Of a stretch of 64,000 nucleotides of DNA, positions 1 through 13,080 are shown in pieces (the stretch's first letter is position 1; every line of letters begins with the position of its first letter). The DNA comes from Adenophora triphylla var. japonica (lineage: Eukaryota > Streptophyta > Magnoliopsida > Asterales > Campanulaceae): contig JAFEMH010001458.1 of the NCBI GenBank assembly GCA_022495995.1, positions 248,001 to 312,000 of the forward strand, given 5' to 3'. The translations under genes were made by a program, and so were the position numbers. A model generated the notes under the pieces. That model saw nothing but the letters and a program-made list of their open reading frames with translations, was not told where the DNA came from and did no database searches.

Positions 1-948
1 TAAAACCCACCCGAAAATAACCTGACCCAACCCTAAACCCATCATATAAATATGAACCTTCTCCCAAACTCGAAATCTAAATTTCCATTTAATCCTCAAT
101 CTTTCTCTATCGCTTTTGAAACCCAAGACCAAGATTTTATGACTAATCCATCAACTATACTCATGCTTATACGTATATATCTTCTCAAATCATCAACATA
201 TGTATTTTCATTTAGAAATATCATTAATAATGGTTAAACAACGCTTGTTTCAAAGAATTTCATCATCATTTGTTTCTTCATTCATAAATATCTACATTCA
301 TTGTTCGCAGTCTCAAATTTCGTTAAATACATCTATATTAGCAAATGATTACAAATCATTTTACCGGATAGAACTTGAATCCTTCTTAAATCTGGTATTT
401 TTTTCTTACATATGTATATACTGCAAATTTTTCTTAAATAAATACATGTATAATAGTATTTTACAACAAATTAAACATATATTTTCAAAATAATTCTATG
501 TTTATAATATAGTGCAATGTGAAATGCATTTATTTACATGAACCCATGTTTTAAAATAAGATAGATTATCAAGATCTAAAATATATCTAAAGTACAATTA
601 ATAAAAATACTTTTTAACATATTGTTGAAATTCATATCCTGTGATTTTTATCAAACTATATTTTACCTTCAAAATCTCATAACTTTCTTCTAAAAGTGTA
701 TATCTGTATTTGAATTTTTTGTATAATTAATTTCAATCACCTTTGTTTTCCCAATAAATACGATCTTATATTTTGCAAAGGTTTTAAAATTCAATATATT
801 GTCATCAACCAAAAAATCATTGCTGCATATAAACATTCTTCATTCAACATTTCAACAAATTTTCAAGCACGTATGGACTTTCACTCCCTACTGGAAATAA
901 TTTATTTGATTTTATACAAATAATATGAAATTAAATAAAATGTAAATA

Positions 949-1049
949 TCTCCGTACCAAAATAAATTACAAAAAAAATCTTTAAAAAAAGCTTAGATCA
1001 AATTTGAATTTATATTGTCATTCAATTTTTTTGTTTGGTACATAGGGAA
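949..1049. mobile_element. Small Stowaway-like MITE inside each tandem unit
   Basis: A ~100-bp AT-rich segment has inverted ends CTCCGTACCAAA and TTTGGTACAGAGGGA (rc TCCCTCTGTACCAAA) and is flanked by TA. Equivalent copies sit near 2907-3008, 4853-4952 and 8502-8600. It was therefore already in the ancestral unit before amplification. It has no coding capacity. Confidence 0.7.
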
Positions 1050-4000
1050 TATATATTAATGGGATATAAATCACCATAGTGAAAAATGCATTTCATATTG
1101 TAATAAGTTGATGTTGCCAACCAAGCAAAACAAAGGAGGCATTGTTTGTACTTTATTATATAAAAAATGGGATAGTTACTCGAGAGAGACTAAATATTGA
1201 TGTTATTTATAGGCAGATTTGTTATGCCTTCTCAAATATTTATGCTGGAAAATGTATTCTAAACATGTGGTTTCAAGTTCAAAACAGAATACCAGAAAAT
1301 AGTTTCTACACTCTTCAATAATCTGCTATTCTTCAGAATATTTCAATTAAAAGTCATTAAATGGCTTTAATTAACTTGTATTAAATGCTGCTCAATAATC
1401 AATTACTAATTACTATTGCATTTATTATTTGAGATTGAATGCTTAAGGCAAATGAATATGGTCAAAATTGTGTCTAGGTGAGAGTTTTGGAGGGAAAGTT
1501 CTATATTGACTTCATCTTTTATATAGTAATAGAAAGTTGGGACACTTCGGCCGGGACGGAGGGAGTATATAATTATTAAATTTTAAAAAATCTTATAAGA
1601 ATTAATAATAATTTAAAAAAAATATAATTTTGAAGAAACTTATACAAGATCATTTATTTTGAAATTATAATATCATTCATTTTGAAATATAGGTGATACC
1701 ACATCACTAAAATAATTTCATCTTCTTTTTTTTTTTAATTTTTTCCTTCCATTACCTATCGACTTCTTAAGTTAAGAAAATAAACCATTAATATAAATAT
1801 CCTATTTATTTTCAGATCTAAAGATAAAGTTTTATTTGCCTTTTAAATAAGTTTTTACCCAAAAGAGAATAACTCAATAAAGTACGAGTAATACTTTTTA
1901 TGATAGACTAATCTAATGATCCCAGTTAATTTCTTAACGGACTGGGCTGCTAATTAATAAAATCCACCCGAAAATAACCTGACCCAACCCTAAACCCATC
2001 ATATAAATATGAACCTTCTCCCAAACCCGAAATCTAAATTTCCATTTAATCCTCAATCTTTCTCTGTCGCTTTTTAAAACCCAAGACCAAGATTTTATGA
2101 CTAATCCATCAACTATACTCATGCTTATACATATATATCTTCTCAAATCATCAACATATGTATTTTCATTTAGAAATATCATTAATAATGGTTAAACAAC
2201 GCTTGTTTCAAAGAATTTCATCATCATTTGTTTCTTCATTCATAAATATCTACATTCATTGTTTGCAGTCTCAAATTTCGTTAAATACATCTATATTAGC
2301 TAATGATTACAAATCATTTTACCGGATAGAACTTGAATCCTTCTTAAGTCTGGTATTTTTTTCTTACATATGTATATACTGCAATTTTTTCTTAAATAAA
2401 TACATGTATAATAGTATTTTACAACAAATTAAACATATATTTTCAAAATAATTCTATGTTTATAATATAGTGCAATGTGAAATGCATATATTTACATGAA
2501 CCCATGTTTTAAAATAAGATAGATTATCAAGAACTAAAATATATTTAAAGTACAATTAATTAAATACTTTTTAACATATTGTTGAAATTCATATCCTGTG
2601 GTTTTTATCAAACTATATTTTACCTTCAAAATCTCATAACTTTCTTCTAAAAGTGTATATCTGTATTTGAATTTTTTGTATAATTAATTTCAATCACCTT
2701 TGTTTTCCCAATAAATACGATCTTATATTTTGCAAAGGTTTTAAAATTCAATATATTGTCATCAACAAAAAAATCATTGCTGCATATAAACATTCTTCAT
2801 TCAACATTTCAACAAATTTTCAAGCACGTATGGACTTTCACTCCCTACTGGAAATAATTTATTTGATTTTATACAAATAATATGAAATTAAATAAAATGT
2901 AAATACCTCCGTACCAAAATAAATTACAAAAAAAATCTTAAAAAAAAGCTTAGATCAAATTTGAATTTATATTGTCATTCAATTTTTTTTGTTTGGTACA
3001 GAGGGAATATATATTAATGGGATATAAATCACCATAGTGAAAAATGCATTCCATATTGTAATAAGTTGATGTTGCAAACCAAGCAAAACAAAGGAGGCAT
3101 TGTTTGTACTTTATTATGTAAAAAATGGGATAGTTACTCGAGAGAGACTAAATATTGATGTTATTTATAGGCAGGTTTGTTATGCCTTCTCAAATATTTA
3201 TGCTGGAAAATGTATTCTAAACATGTGGTTTCAAGTTCAAAACAGAATACCAGAAAATAGTTTCTACACTCTTCAATAATCTGCTATTCTCCAGAATATT
3301 TCAATTAAAAGTCATTAAATGGCTTTAATTAACTTGTATTAAATGCTGCTCAATAATCAATTACTAATTACTATTGCATTTATTATTTGAGATTGAATGC
3401 TTAAGGCAAATGAATATGGTCAAAATTGTGTCTAGGTGAGAGTTTTGGAGGGAAAGTTCTATATTGACTTCATCTTTTATATAGTAATAGAAAGTTGGGA
3501 CACTTCGGCCGGGACGGAGGGAGTATATAATTATTAAATTTTAAAAAATCTTATAAGAATTAATAATAATTTAAAAAAATATAATTTTGAAGAAACTTAT
3601 ACAAGATCATTTATTTTGAAATTATAATATCATTCATTTTGAAATATAGGTGATACCACATCACTAAAATAATTTCATCTTTTTTTTTTTCCTTCCATTT
3701 CCTATCGACTTCTTAAGTTAAGAAAATAAACCATTAATATAAATATCCTATTTATTTTCAGATCTAAAGATAAAGTTTTATTTGCCTTTTAAATAAGTTT
3801 TTACCCAAAAGAGAATAACTCAATAAAGTACGAGTAATACTTTTTATGATAGACTAATCTAATGATCCCAGTTAATTTCTTAACGGACTGTGCTGCTAAT
3901 TAATAAAATCCACTCGAAAATAACCTGACCCAACCCTAAACCCATCATATAAATATGAACCTTCTCCCAAACCCGAAATCTAAATTTCCATTTAATCCTC

Positions 4001-5431
4001 AATCTTTCTCTGTCGCTTTTTAAAAATCAAGTCCAAGATTTTATGACTAATCCATCAACTATACTCATGCTTATACATATATATCTTCTCAAATCATCAA
4101 CATATGTATTTTCATTTAGAAATATCATTAATAATGGTTAAACAACGCTTGTTTCAAAGAATTTCATCATCATTTGTTTCTTCATTCATAAATATCTACA
4201 TTCATTGTTCGCAGTCTCAAATTTCGTTAAATACATCTATATTAGCAAATGATTACAAATCATTTTACCGGATAGAACTTGAATCCTTCTTAAATCTGAT
4301 ATTTTTTCCTTACATATGTATATACTGCAATTTTTTCTTAAATAAATACATGTATAATAGTATTTTACAACAAATTAAACATATATTTTCAAAATAATTC
4401 TATGTTTATAATATAGTGCAATGTGAAATGCATATATTTACATGAACCCATGTTTTAAAATAAGATAGATTATCAAGATCTAAAATATATCTAAAGTACA
4501 ATTAATTAAATAATTTTTAAAATATTGTTGAAATTCATATCCTGTGGTTTTCATCAAACTATATTTTACCTTCAAAATCTCATAATTTTCTTCTAAAAGT
4601 GTATATCTGTATTTGAATTTTTTGTATAATTAATTTCAATCACCTTTGTTTTCTCAATAAATACGATCTTATATTTTGCAAAGGTTTTAAAATTCAATAT
4701 ATTGTCATCAACAAAAAAATCATTGCTGCATATAAACATTCTTCATTCAACATTTCAACAAATTTTCAAGCACGTATGGACTTTCACTCCCTACTGGAAA
4801 TAATTTATTTGATTTTATACAAATAATATGAAATTAAATAAAATGTAAATACCTTCGTACCAAAATAAATTACAAAAAAATCTTAAAAAAATTCTTAGAT
4901 CAAATTTGAATTTATATTGTCATTCAATTTTTTTGTTTGGTACAGAGGGAATATATATTAATGGGATATAAATCACCATAGTGAAAAATGCATTCCATAT
5001 TGTAATAAGTTGATGTTGCAAACCAAGCAAAATAAAGGAGGCATTGTTTGTACTTTATTATGTAAAAAATGGGATAGTTACTCGAGAGAGACTAAATATT
5101 GATGTTATTTATAGACAGGTTTGTTATGCCTTCTCAAATATTTATGTTGGAAAATGTATTCTAAACATGTGGTTTCAAGTTCAAAACAGAATACCAGAAA
5201 ATAGTTTCTACTCTCTTCAATAATCTGCTATTCTCCAGAATATTTCAATTAAAAATCATTAAATGGCTTTAATTAACTTGTATTAAATGTTGCTCAATAA
5301 TCAATTACTAATTACTATTGCATTTATTATTTGAGATTGAATGCTTAAGGCAAATGAATATGGTCAAAATTGTGTCTAGGTGAGAGTTTTGGAGGGAAAG
5401 TTCTATATTGACTTCATCTTTTATATAGTAA

Positions 5432-7122
5432 CTAGTTTTACACCCGTGCGTTAAACACATTGATAAATAAATTTGAAAAATTTACTAAAAAGATATAAAA
5501 ATAATAATAATTTATGAAAATATGATTTTAAAGTTATTTATTTCAACAAAAATATGCCATTGTATTAATTCAATAATATTACACATATAACTAACAAATT
5601 GAATTGTACGTATCGAAATATTTATTAAAATACAAAATTATCATTGAAATATTCACCTTTATTTTCAATATCAATACCATGTATCAAAGTTTTAAAATGT
5701 TTATAAAGGAAGTGACATTAACATCGCTTGATCACCTATTTTTTACAAATATTGTCTTTTAAAAGAAGAACATTATTTGATAAATTTGTCCTTTAAAGAA
5801 TTAACTAACTAAATAAAGGAATAATAAAAATATTTTATTAAGTAATTATACCCATGAATATTGAAATAGAAAATATTAATCATACTACTAACTAAAAGTT
5901 AATTTTATAATTCTATGCATTAACATTTTTTAAATATAGTTAAGTTTTATAACATATTACTCATATTTACGAATATTAAAATATTTATCATTTAATTAAT
6001 AATTATAATTTATATTTATTTGAAAATATTATAAATAGATTTCATATAAAGTTAGTCTTAGTTAGAAATTAAAAGATATACTCCTTTCTTTAAAAAAAAA
6101 TCAATTTTATTAGAGCTGATTCAACATCCTTTAAAATTTTGTGAATGAGATAAATAAATAATTTTAATATTTTATCTTTTAATAACCTTTTCCATTGGTT
6201 AAAGAATAAAAAATATAATAATATTTTATTTTTGAAAGGGCGCTATAAATTGGATAATATTTAGAGGGAGTAAGTGCACTTTTATAAGTTATTTTTAATG
6301 ACTAAACGGAAGAAAAATTTAAATTGCAAAAAATTTTCTTACGAGATTTTTATGATAATTCATAAAAGGTATAAAATGCTATAATAAACTTGTACAATTT
6401 TTATTTAGCAAATATCTCTTTTTAATAGTGTAATAATTATGGTTAAAAAATAGTGTAATTATTAAATGTATGAGAAGTAATGAAAATGACTTTTCAAATT
6501 CTGATAAAGTTTTGAAGGAAAAAGATGTTTAGATCACTTGAGCCTTTATATATATATAGATTATAATTTATATTTATTTGAAAATATTATAAATAGATTT
6601 CATATAAAGTTAGTCTTAGTTAGAAATTAAAAGATATACTCCTTTCTTAAAAAAAAAAAAATCAACTTTATTAGAGCTGACTCAACATCGTTTAAAATAT
6701 TGTGAATGAGATAAATAAATAATTTTAATATTTTATCTTTTAATAACCTTTTCCATTAATTAAAGAATAAAAAATATAATAATATTTTATTTTTGAAAGG
6801 GCGCTATAAATTGGATAATATTTAGAGGGAGTAAGTGCACTTTTATAAGTTATTTTTAATGACTAAACGGAAGAAAAATTTAAATTGCAAAAAATTTTTT
6901 TGCGAGATTTCTTATGATAATTCATAAAAGGTATAAAATGCTATGATAAACTTGTACAATTTTTATTTAGCAAATATATCTTTTTAATAGTGTAATAATT
7001 ATGGTTAAAAAATAGTGTAATTATTAAATGTATGAGAAGTAATGAAAATGACTTTTCAAATTCTGATAAATTTTTGGAGAAAAAAGATGTTTAGATCACT
7101 TGAGCCTTTATATATATATAGA
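5432..7122 (-). mobile_element. Non-autonomous Helitron in tandem unit 3
   Basis: Read on the minus strand, the element starts TCTATATATATATAAAGGC (7122 downwards) and ends in CTAG (5435-5432), with a GC-containing stem just inside (CACGGGTG). Host A and T flank it, as expected for Helitron insertion between A and T. The other tandem units read ATATAGTAATAGAAAG without interruption at this spot (for example 3479-3494), giving the exact empty site; no target duplication is present. It has no Rep/helicase coding sequence, so it must have moved with proteins supplied elsewhere. Confidence 0.88.
6003..7122 (-). repeat. ~560-bp direct duplication of the Helitron 5' part
   Basis: Bases about 6003-6560 and 6561-7122 are near-identical direct copies. 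Both end in the same Helitron 5' terminus (TC followed by TA repeats on the minus strand), so the element has two potential 5' ends, at 6560 and 7122. A shorter element of 1129 bp (5432-6560) is nested in the longer one. Confidence 0.85.
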
Positions 7123-9369
7123 TAGAAAGTTGGGACACTTCGGCCGGGACGGAGGGAGTATATAATTATTAAATTTTAAAAAATCTTATAAGAATTAATA
7201 ATAATTTAAAAAAATATAATTTTGAAGAAACTTATACAAGATCATTTATTTTGAAATTATAATATCATTCATTTTGAAATATAGGTGATACCACATCACT
7301 AAAATAATTTCATCTTCTTTTTTTTTTTTTTAATTTTTTCCTTCCATTTCCTATCGACTTCTTAAGTTAAGAAAATAAACCATTAATATAAATATCCTAT
7401 TTATTTTCAGATCTAAAGATAAAGTTTTATTTGCCTTTTAAATAAGTTTTTACCCTAAAGAGAATAACTCAATAAAGTACGAGTAATACTTTTTATGATA
7501 GACTAATCTAATGGTCCCAGTTAATTTTTTAACGGACTGGGCTGCTAATTAATAAAATCCACCCGAAAATAACCTGACTCAACCCTAAACCCATCATATA
7601 AATATGAACCTTCTCCCAAACCCGAAATCTAAATTTCCATTTAATCCTCAATCTTTCTCTGTCGCTTTTGAAACCCAAGACCAAGATTTTATGACTAATC
7701 CATCAACTATACTCATGCTTATACATATATATCTTCTCAAATCATCAACATATGTATTTTCATTTAGAAATATCATTAATAATGGTTAAACAACGCTTGT
7801 TTCAAAGAATTTCATCATCATTTGTTTCTTCATTCATAAATATCTACATTCATTGTTCGCAGTCTCAAATTTCGTTAAATACATCTATATTAGCAAATGA
7901 TTACAAATCATTTTACAGGATAGAACTTGAATCCTTCTTAAATCTGGTATTTTTTTTTACATATGTATATACTGCAAATTTTTCTTAAATAAATACATGT
8001 ATAATAGTATTTTACAACAAATTAAACATATATTTTCAAAATAATTCTATGTTTATAATATAGTGCAATGTGAAATGCATATATTTACATGAACCCATGT
8101 TTTAAAATAAGATAGATTATCAAGATCTAAAATATATCTAAAGTACAATTAATTAAATACTTTTTAACATATTGTTGAAATTTATATCCTGTGGTTTTTA
8201 TCAAACTATATTTTACCTTCAAAATCTCATAACTTTCTTCTAAAAGTGTATATCTGTATTTGAATTTTTTGTATAATTAATTTCAATCACCTTTGTTTTC
8301 TCAATAAATACGATCTTATATTTTGCAAAGGTTTTAAAATTCAATATATTGTCATCAACAAAAAAACTCATTGCTGCATATAAACATTCTTCATTCAACA
8401 TTTCAACAAATTTTCAAGCACGTATGGACTTTCACTCCCTACTGGAAATAATTTATTTGATTTTATACAAATAATTTGAAATTAAATAAAAAGTAAATAC
8501 CTCCGTACCAAAATAAATTACAAAAAAAATCTTAAAAAAAGCTTAGATCAAATTTGAATTTATATTGTCATTCAATTTTTTTGTTTGGTACAGAGGAAAT
8601 ATATATTAATGGGATATAAATCACCATAGTGAAAAATGTATTCCATATTGTAATAAGTTGATGTTGCAAACCAAGCAAAACAAAGGAGGCATTGTTTGTA
8701 CTTTATTATGTAAAAAATGGGATAGTTACTCGAGAGAGACTAAATATTGATGTTATTTATAGGCAAGTTTGTTATGTCTTCTCAAATATTTATGCTGGAA
8801 AATGTATTCTAAACATGTGGTTTCAAGTTCAAAACAGAATACCAGAAAATAGTTTCTACACTCTTCAATAATCTGCTATTCTTCAGAATATTTCAATTAA
8901 AAGTCATTAAATGGCTTTAATTAACTTGTATTAAATGCTGCTCAATAATCAATTACTAATTACTAGTGCATTTATTATTTGAGATTGAATGCTTAAGGCA
9001 AATGAATATGGTCAAAATTGTGTCTAGGTGAGAGTTTTGGAGAGAAAGTTCTATATTGACTTCATCTTTTATATAGTAATAGATAATCTAAAGTTCTTTA
9101 TTAATAACCCATCATTTTTTAAAAGAGATCAATAGGAATTGTTTCTCAAAAAAAAAAAAAAAATAAACCGGCCGAGACGAACTTAATATAAAATGTTTTG
9201 TAAAAAAATAAACTCAATGAAAATTCATAATAAAATGTTTTTCATTATTTCTAAAGTAATTTTAAGGAAAAAAATTGTCCTTCAATTCAAAAATGAATAT
9301 TTCTTTCATCCCATAATTAATACTACTTTCTATATCCAAAAAAAAAAAAAAATTGCTTCATTTGTTTCA

Positions 9370-9535
9370 AGGAATTTACTTGTCCAAGAAATTAATATAT
9401 ATTTTCTGAGACGAAGACACTAACATTATAAACATTAATTTACTTGTCTCAATGAATTTACTTGTCTCAAAAATTAATATTTATTTTCTGACACGAAGAC
9501 ACGAACATTATAAACATTAATTTTTACAAAATAAT
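9370..9535. repeat. Two direct copies of an ~82-bp sequence
   Basis: The segment with TTACTTGTC, TTTTCTGA and ACGAAGACAC followed by AACATTATAAACATTAATTT occurs twice, offset by 82 bp (ACGAAGAC at 9411 and 9493). Confidence 0.75.
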
Positions 9536-10324
9536 ACTACTTCGGGTAAAAAAATAAATTACTATATTCGTCCTGAGGAATATTTTATAAAATATTACTT
9601 AATATGTTTAAAAATTAATGTCAAAGTTTGAAACGAAGGAAATAACATTAAAAACATTAATTTTTGAGGCGAATGAAGCAGTACTAATATTCATATTAGT
9701 AAAATTATGATTATTATTATCATCATTTATAATAAAAAAATATACTTCACACTTAATGAATTTTCACAAAAAAGATATTGAAAAATTAAAAAGAAAAATA
9801 AAGAAAGGATAATTAAGAAATTTATATTTAAAAAAGAGTGTTTTTTTTTTGTGTCCAAATTAAATGAAATTAGTCTCTAATTAAAGAGGAAAAAAATTAT
9901 GAATTTTGGTGTAAATTTTTTTTTTAAAAAAAATTTATAAAATAATTGAGGTCGAAAAAAGGGGATGAAAAATAAAAATCTGAAAATAAACCGCCAATCA
10001 GATTTCGCCACGTGGCTCAGTTAAAAAAAAGAAAAAAAAAAGAAAAACCTACGCGTACACGCGCCTTTGACGACGCGTGTAACGCACGCGCCAACTTCCC
10101 CTCCAATCAGCGCTAGCCACGTCAGCCGGGGTTACTAAATCTACAATTTTGCCACCGCGTGAAATTACTAAAATGCCCCTGATTTGGGCGGGAACTTGGT
10201 TTTCCTGCTTTTATATATATATAGATATAGATATAGATGTGGATGTTAGAAAGGCTAAGGAACTGCAAGGGAAATGTTAGAAGACCATGTTTGTTTGTTG
10301 AATCCATATTGATAACATTGAAAT

Positions 10325-10520
10325 CAGAGAGATATACAGGGTCGAGATATGCGGGATGGGAACTGGACGGGCGGGATCGCACCATGTTGTCCCGCGACGG
10401 AAACGGAATGAGGCGGGACGGGACGGGACGAAACGGGACGGGACTAAAATACTCCGTCCCATCCCGTCCCAAATCTATTGCGGGACATGACGTCCCGAAG
10501 GGACCGTCCCAACTTGACGG
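10325..10520. repeat. GGGAC-rich low-complexity block
   Basis: Many GGGAC/GGACG units occur on the plus strand, then GTCCC units (CCGTCCC, CGTCCCAA), so the block can fold back on itself. It looks like a degenerate dispersed repeat. Overlapping ORFs on both strands are compositional artefacts. Confidence 0.55.
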
Positions 10521-10759
10521 CTCTATTCAAGGTGAGTCTCCAATCTTTGTGGTGTGCCATCCCTTTTCTAGTTGGGAATGAAATTGAATTTATCGTTTGC
10601 TTAAAAAAAAAAAAAAAAAAAAAAAAAACCCTTTCCCTAGCTTTCTCTTAAAAGTACATAAAATGTGCACACGATTTGCGGGTCTGCCTCAGTCAGTCTC
10701 ATCTAAAAGAAATAATCATGCATTGGACACCCAACTTCCCCAAGGTTACACAAAAGAAC

Positions 10760-11795
10760 TATTAGGAATTTAATGCTTTGATACCATATTAGAATAAAGA
10801 GGGTTAGACGGAGTCATTCAATTCAATTATTCTCTTTCATGTTTTGATTGACTCCGTCTAACCCTCTTTATTCTAATATGGTATCAAAGCATTAAGATTC
10901 ATAGAAGAATTTCTCCGCGAAACCCTAGCGGCAAAATCCTAAGCCGCCCCACACCCTCACCACCTTGCTTCCGCCACAAACACCAAAACCCCACCGTCCT
11001 TCAACCTTGGCAAAAACCCTACTGCCATCACCACCCTTATTTCCGCCATCAATCAACAAAAACACCACCCTCCTTCTTCCCTAAACTACTCAGCAAAACC
11101 CTCCTTATTCAAACATTCTTCTTCAATTTTTCTCTTATCTCAATTTAACGTTGAGTATTATTTCTCCCCCTCATAATTCTTTTTTTTTTTTTATCTCAAT
11201 TTAACGTTGAGTATTATTTCTTCCCCTCATAATTTTTTTTCATCTCAATTTAACGTTGAGTATTATTTCTCCTCTTCGTAAGCCCGAATTTTTCTCGGCC
11301 ATCATACGTAAGCCCGAACCTTTTCTCGGCCGTCATACGCCTATCACCACAACCCCATCATCTCCGAAATGGTCATGCACCAACCTATCACCACCTCGGA
11401 CGCGAGGAACGACACCACATCCGACACCACACATATCCGGGAACACATCTTCAACTCGTCATCAAACCCGGTTCATCTCATCACTCTCCAAGATTGGACT
11501 TATCCAAGGAACTTTCATCTTGCGGGGGCATATTAGGAATATAATATAATATTATTATATTATATTCAAAGTATATATTGTTATATATTAGATTAGGAAA
11601 CAAAATCCTTGTATTAGATTAGGAAACACAATCTTTGTATTAGATTAGAATCCTTCTCCTTGTAGGAGATTACCTTACCTCCTCATTGTATTCCTATAAA
11701 TATGTATCTCTAGCATTAATATCAATTGAGTCATTCAATACAATTCCCCTCTTCCATGTTTTGATTGACTTCGTCTCTCTCCCTTTATTCTAATA
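10760..11795 (+). mobile_element. TRIM-like non-autonomous LTR retrotransposon
   Basis: The 3' LTR is 11531-11795 (265 bp, TATTAGGAAT to TTCTAATA). The 5' LTR is 10760-10878, with the same ends but its middle replaced. Directly after the 5' LTR is a primer-binding site, TGGTATCAAAGCATTAA (10879-10895), close to the usual match to initiator tRNA-Met. A purine tract GCGGGGGCA (11522-11530) precedes the 3' LTR. AGAAC flanks both sides (10755-10759 and 11796-11800), a perfect 5-bp target duplication. The internal part is only ~650 bp and has no gag, protease, integrase or reverse transcriptase, so the element depends on helpers. The terminal TG is mutated to TA. Confidence 0.88.
10772..10893. repeat. 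Perfect 45-bp inverted repeat in the 5' LTR
   Basis: Arms at 10772-10816 and 10849-10893 are exact reverse complements across a 32-bp loop. Each arm holds the LTR 3' end plus the primer-binding site (AATGCTTTGATACCA on the left arm). It sits inside the 5' LTR where ~200 bp of normal LTR sequence should be. Confidence 0.92.
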
Positions 11796-13080
11796 AGAAC
11801 ATCCTCATCTTATCTACTGAACGTTACTCTGTTCGTTTCATTTAAAATTATTTAAAAAAAATCATCGATTACGAGAATTAAAATTATATACTTTCTCCAT
11901 CCCGCTTGAAATGTAATTTTTGGATTGGTCAAGAAAAATAAAAAAATGTGTTAGTAAAATAGGTGTTGTGAGTATTAGAAAATGAGATAGAAAAGAGAAA
12001 GTGGGATAGAAAATAATGAGTGAAAAATTATTGTGAATGTGAAAGTCAATCTCATTCAATAAAACATTCATTTCATTGAAAATTCAATAAAATTTTCATC
12101 TTTATTTTTTGTAATTTTAAGTGGAATATTTAAAATAACAAATTTTGAAAATTGAGGTGAAACAGAGCCTAATATCATAACACATTTTATGATACAAGTC
12201 CAATGATAATATGTGAAAGAGTGAGATTTTAGTAAACAATTGGTTTCCTATTTCGAAACAAATTGAAGAGAGAAAAATACTTTGTTTTCACAGTTTTCAA
12301 TATTGTTGTTTTAGGTTGTGAGTGAAGGTTGTGACATACATCCGAACCCACATCTAGGTTTTAATCGAGTTCTTTGTTTTACTTCTGACTAGAATAGGAT
12401 CTACTTGGGAAAGGGATACTGTTCTTGTCATAGAAGGTGATTAGAACTCATTTAGTATTTTCGTCTTTTAGTTTTTCACTTATTCATATTTTTGTAAGCA
12501 ACAAAAGTTTTAATAGTGAAAAGTTTTTGGGCGTAAGCCTAGTTTGCTGATTTCAAGATCAGTAAGCGTATATAACCCTTGTGTTATTGTTTTATTCTGT
12601 TTTATTTCGCTGCATTATTTGTGAATGTGTGGACAATTGTGAGACACATCTGTACTCACATCCGTGATCTGTTGAGTTGTTTGAAGCTTCCTAGCTACAC
12701 GAAACTTTCAGTATGCAACGATAATCAACTTTGATCATGATTATACATATTCTACATGATACCTTATTGTGTGAATGCCTTTTCTCAAAAATTGTATATT
12801 CTTACATTTCACGTTTTTTTTTTTTTTTTTTTTAACATTCATTACAAAACGAATTGAGTACTTAACGGTCTATTATAAGAAGTATTTAATGTAGTAATTA
12901 TGTATTGTACATTATATTAAGTATTTAATGTAGTAATTATGTATTGTATATTATATTGTATTTTGATTATTAGAGTCTGACAAGCAACGTTGTAAATGTC
13001 TGATTAAAAATATTTAGATACGCTTAAACCAGGTAAGAGATGTTATGCTTTTAGTTTTTGAGTTTCTTCTGTTCCATATA
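11796..13080. other. Intergenic sequence with degenerate repeats
   Basis: No convincing gene is present. Around 11884-12175 there are eroded Stowaway-like ends (CTTTCTCCATCCCGCTTG on the left, GAGGTGAAACAGAGCC on the right). 12230-12720 resembles a retrotransposon LTR tail (oligo-T and TG-rich) but lacks definable ends. A poly-T run lies at 12815-12833. Confidence 0.5.
12880..12957. repeat. Two copies of a 39-bp tandem repeat
   Basis: AAGTATTTAATGTAGTAATT begins at 12880 and again at 12919, with one substitution between the two 39-bp copies. Confidence 0.85.

Larger units (their letters stand above)
1..9083. repeat. Tandem array of four ~1.95-kb AT-rich units
   Basis: Four direct copies start near 1, 1958, 3904 and 7553. 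Spacings are 1957 and 1946 bp, then 3649 bp because unit 3 carries a 1691-bp Helitron; unit 4 is cut off near 9083. The copies differ by scattered substitutions and small indels, so the amplification is fairly recent. Each unit starts with a TATA-like stretch and a C-rich line (CCTGACCCAACCC), includes a ~100-bp Stowaway-like MITE, and ends (units 1-3) with one Stowaway end (GGGACGGAGGGAGTA). Short ORFs of 61-97 codons repeat in the units but resemble no family I know and are AT-driven. The left edge of the array lies outside the window. I would not call a gene here. Confidence 0.93.
9084..10759. other. Intergenic AT-rich stretch, no gene seen
   Basis: It contains poly-A/T runs, the 82-bp direct repeat at 9370-9535, a GC-rich patch at 10045-10190, a short TA/GATA microsatellite at 10211-10237 and a GGGAC-rich block at 10325-10520. 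ORFs here are short and lie over these low-complexity segments. A G-box core CACGTG lies at 10009-10014 just before the GC-rich patch, so this could be a promoter remnant, but no gene follows it. Confidence 0.6.

Noticed and set aside
200..493. 97-codon ORF repeated in the tandem units
   Set aside because: Although kept in three copies (a shorter version in the fourth), the copies are near-identical in all frames, codon use is AT-driven, unit 4 breaks the frame, and no domain is recognisable. Recent duplication explains the conservation.
10122..10581. Overlapping ORFs over the GGGAC block
   Set aside because: Open on both strands because of composition; no start context or homology.
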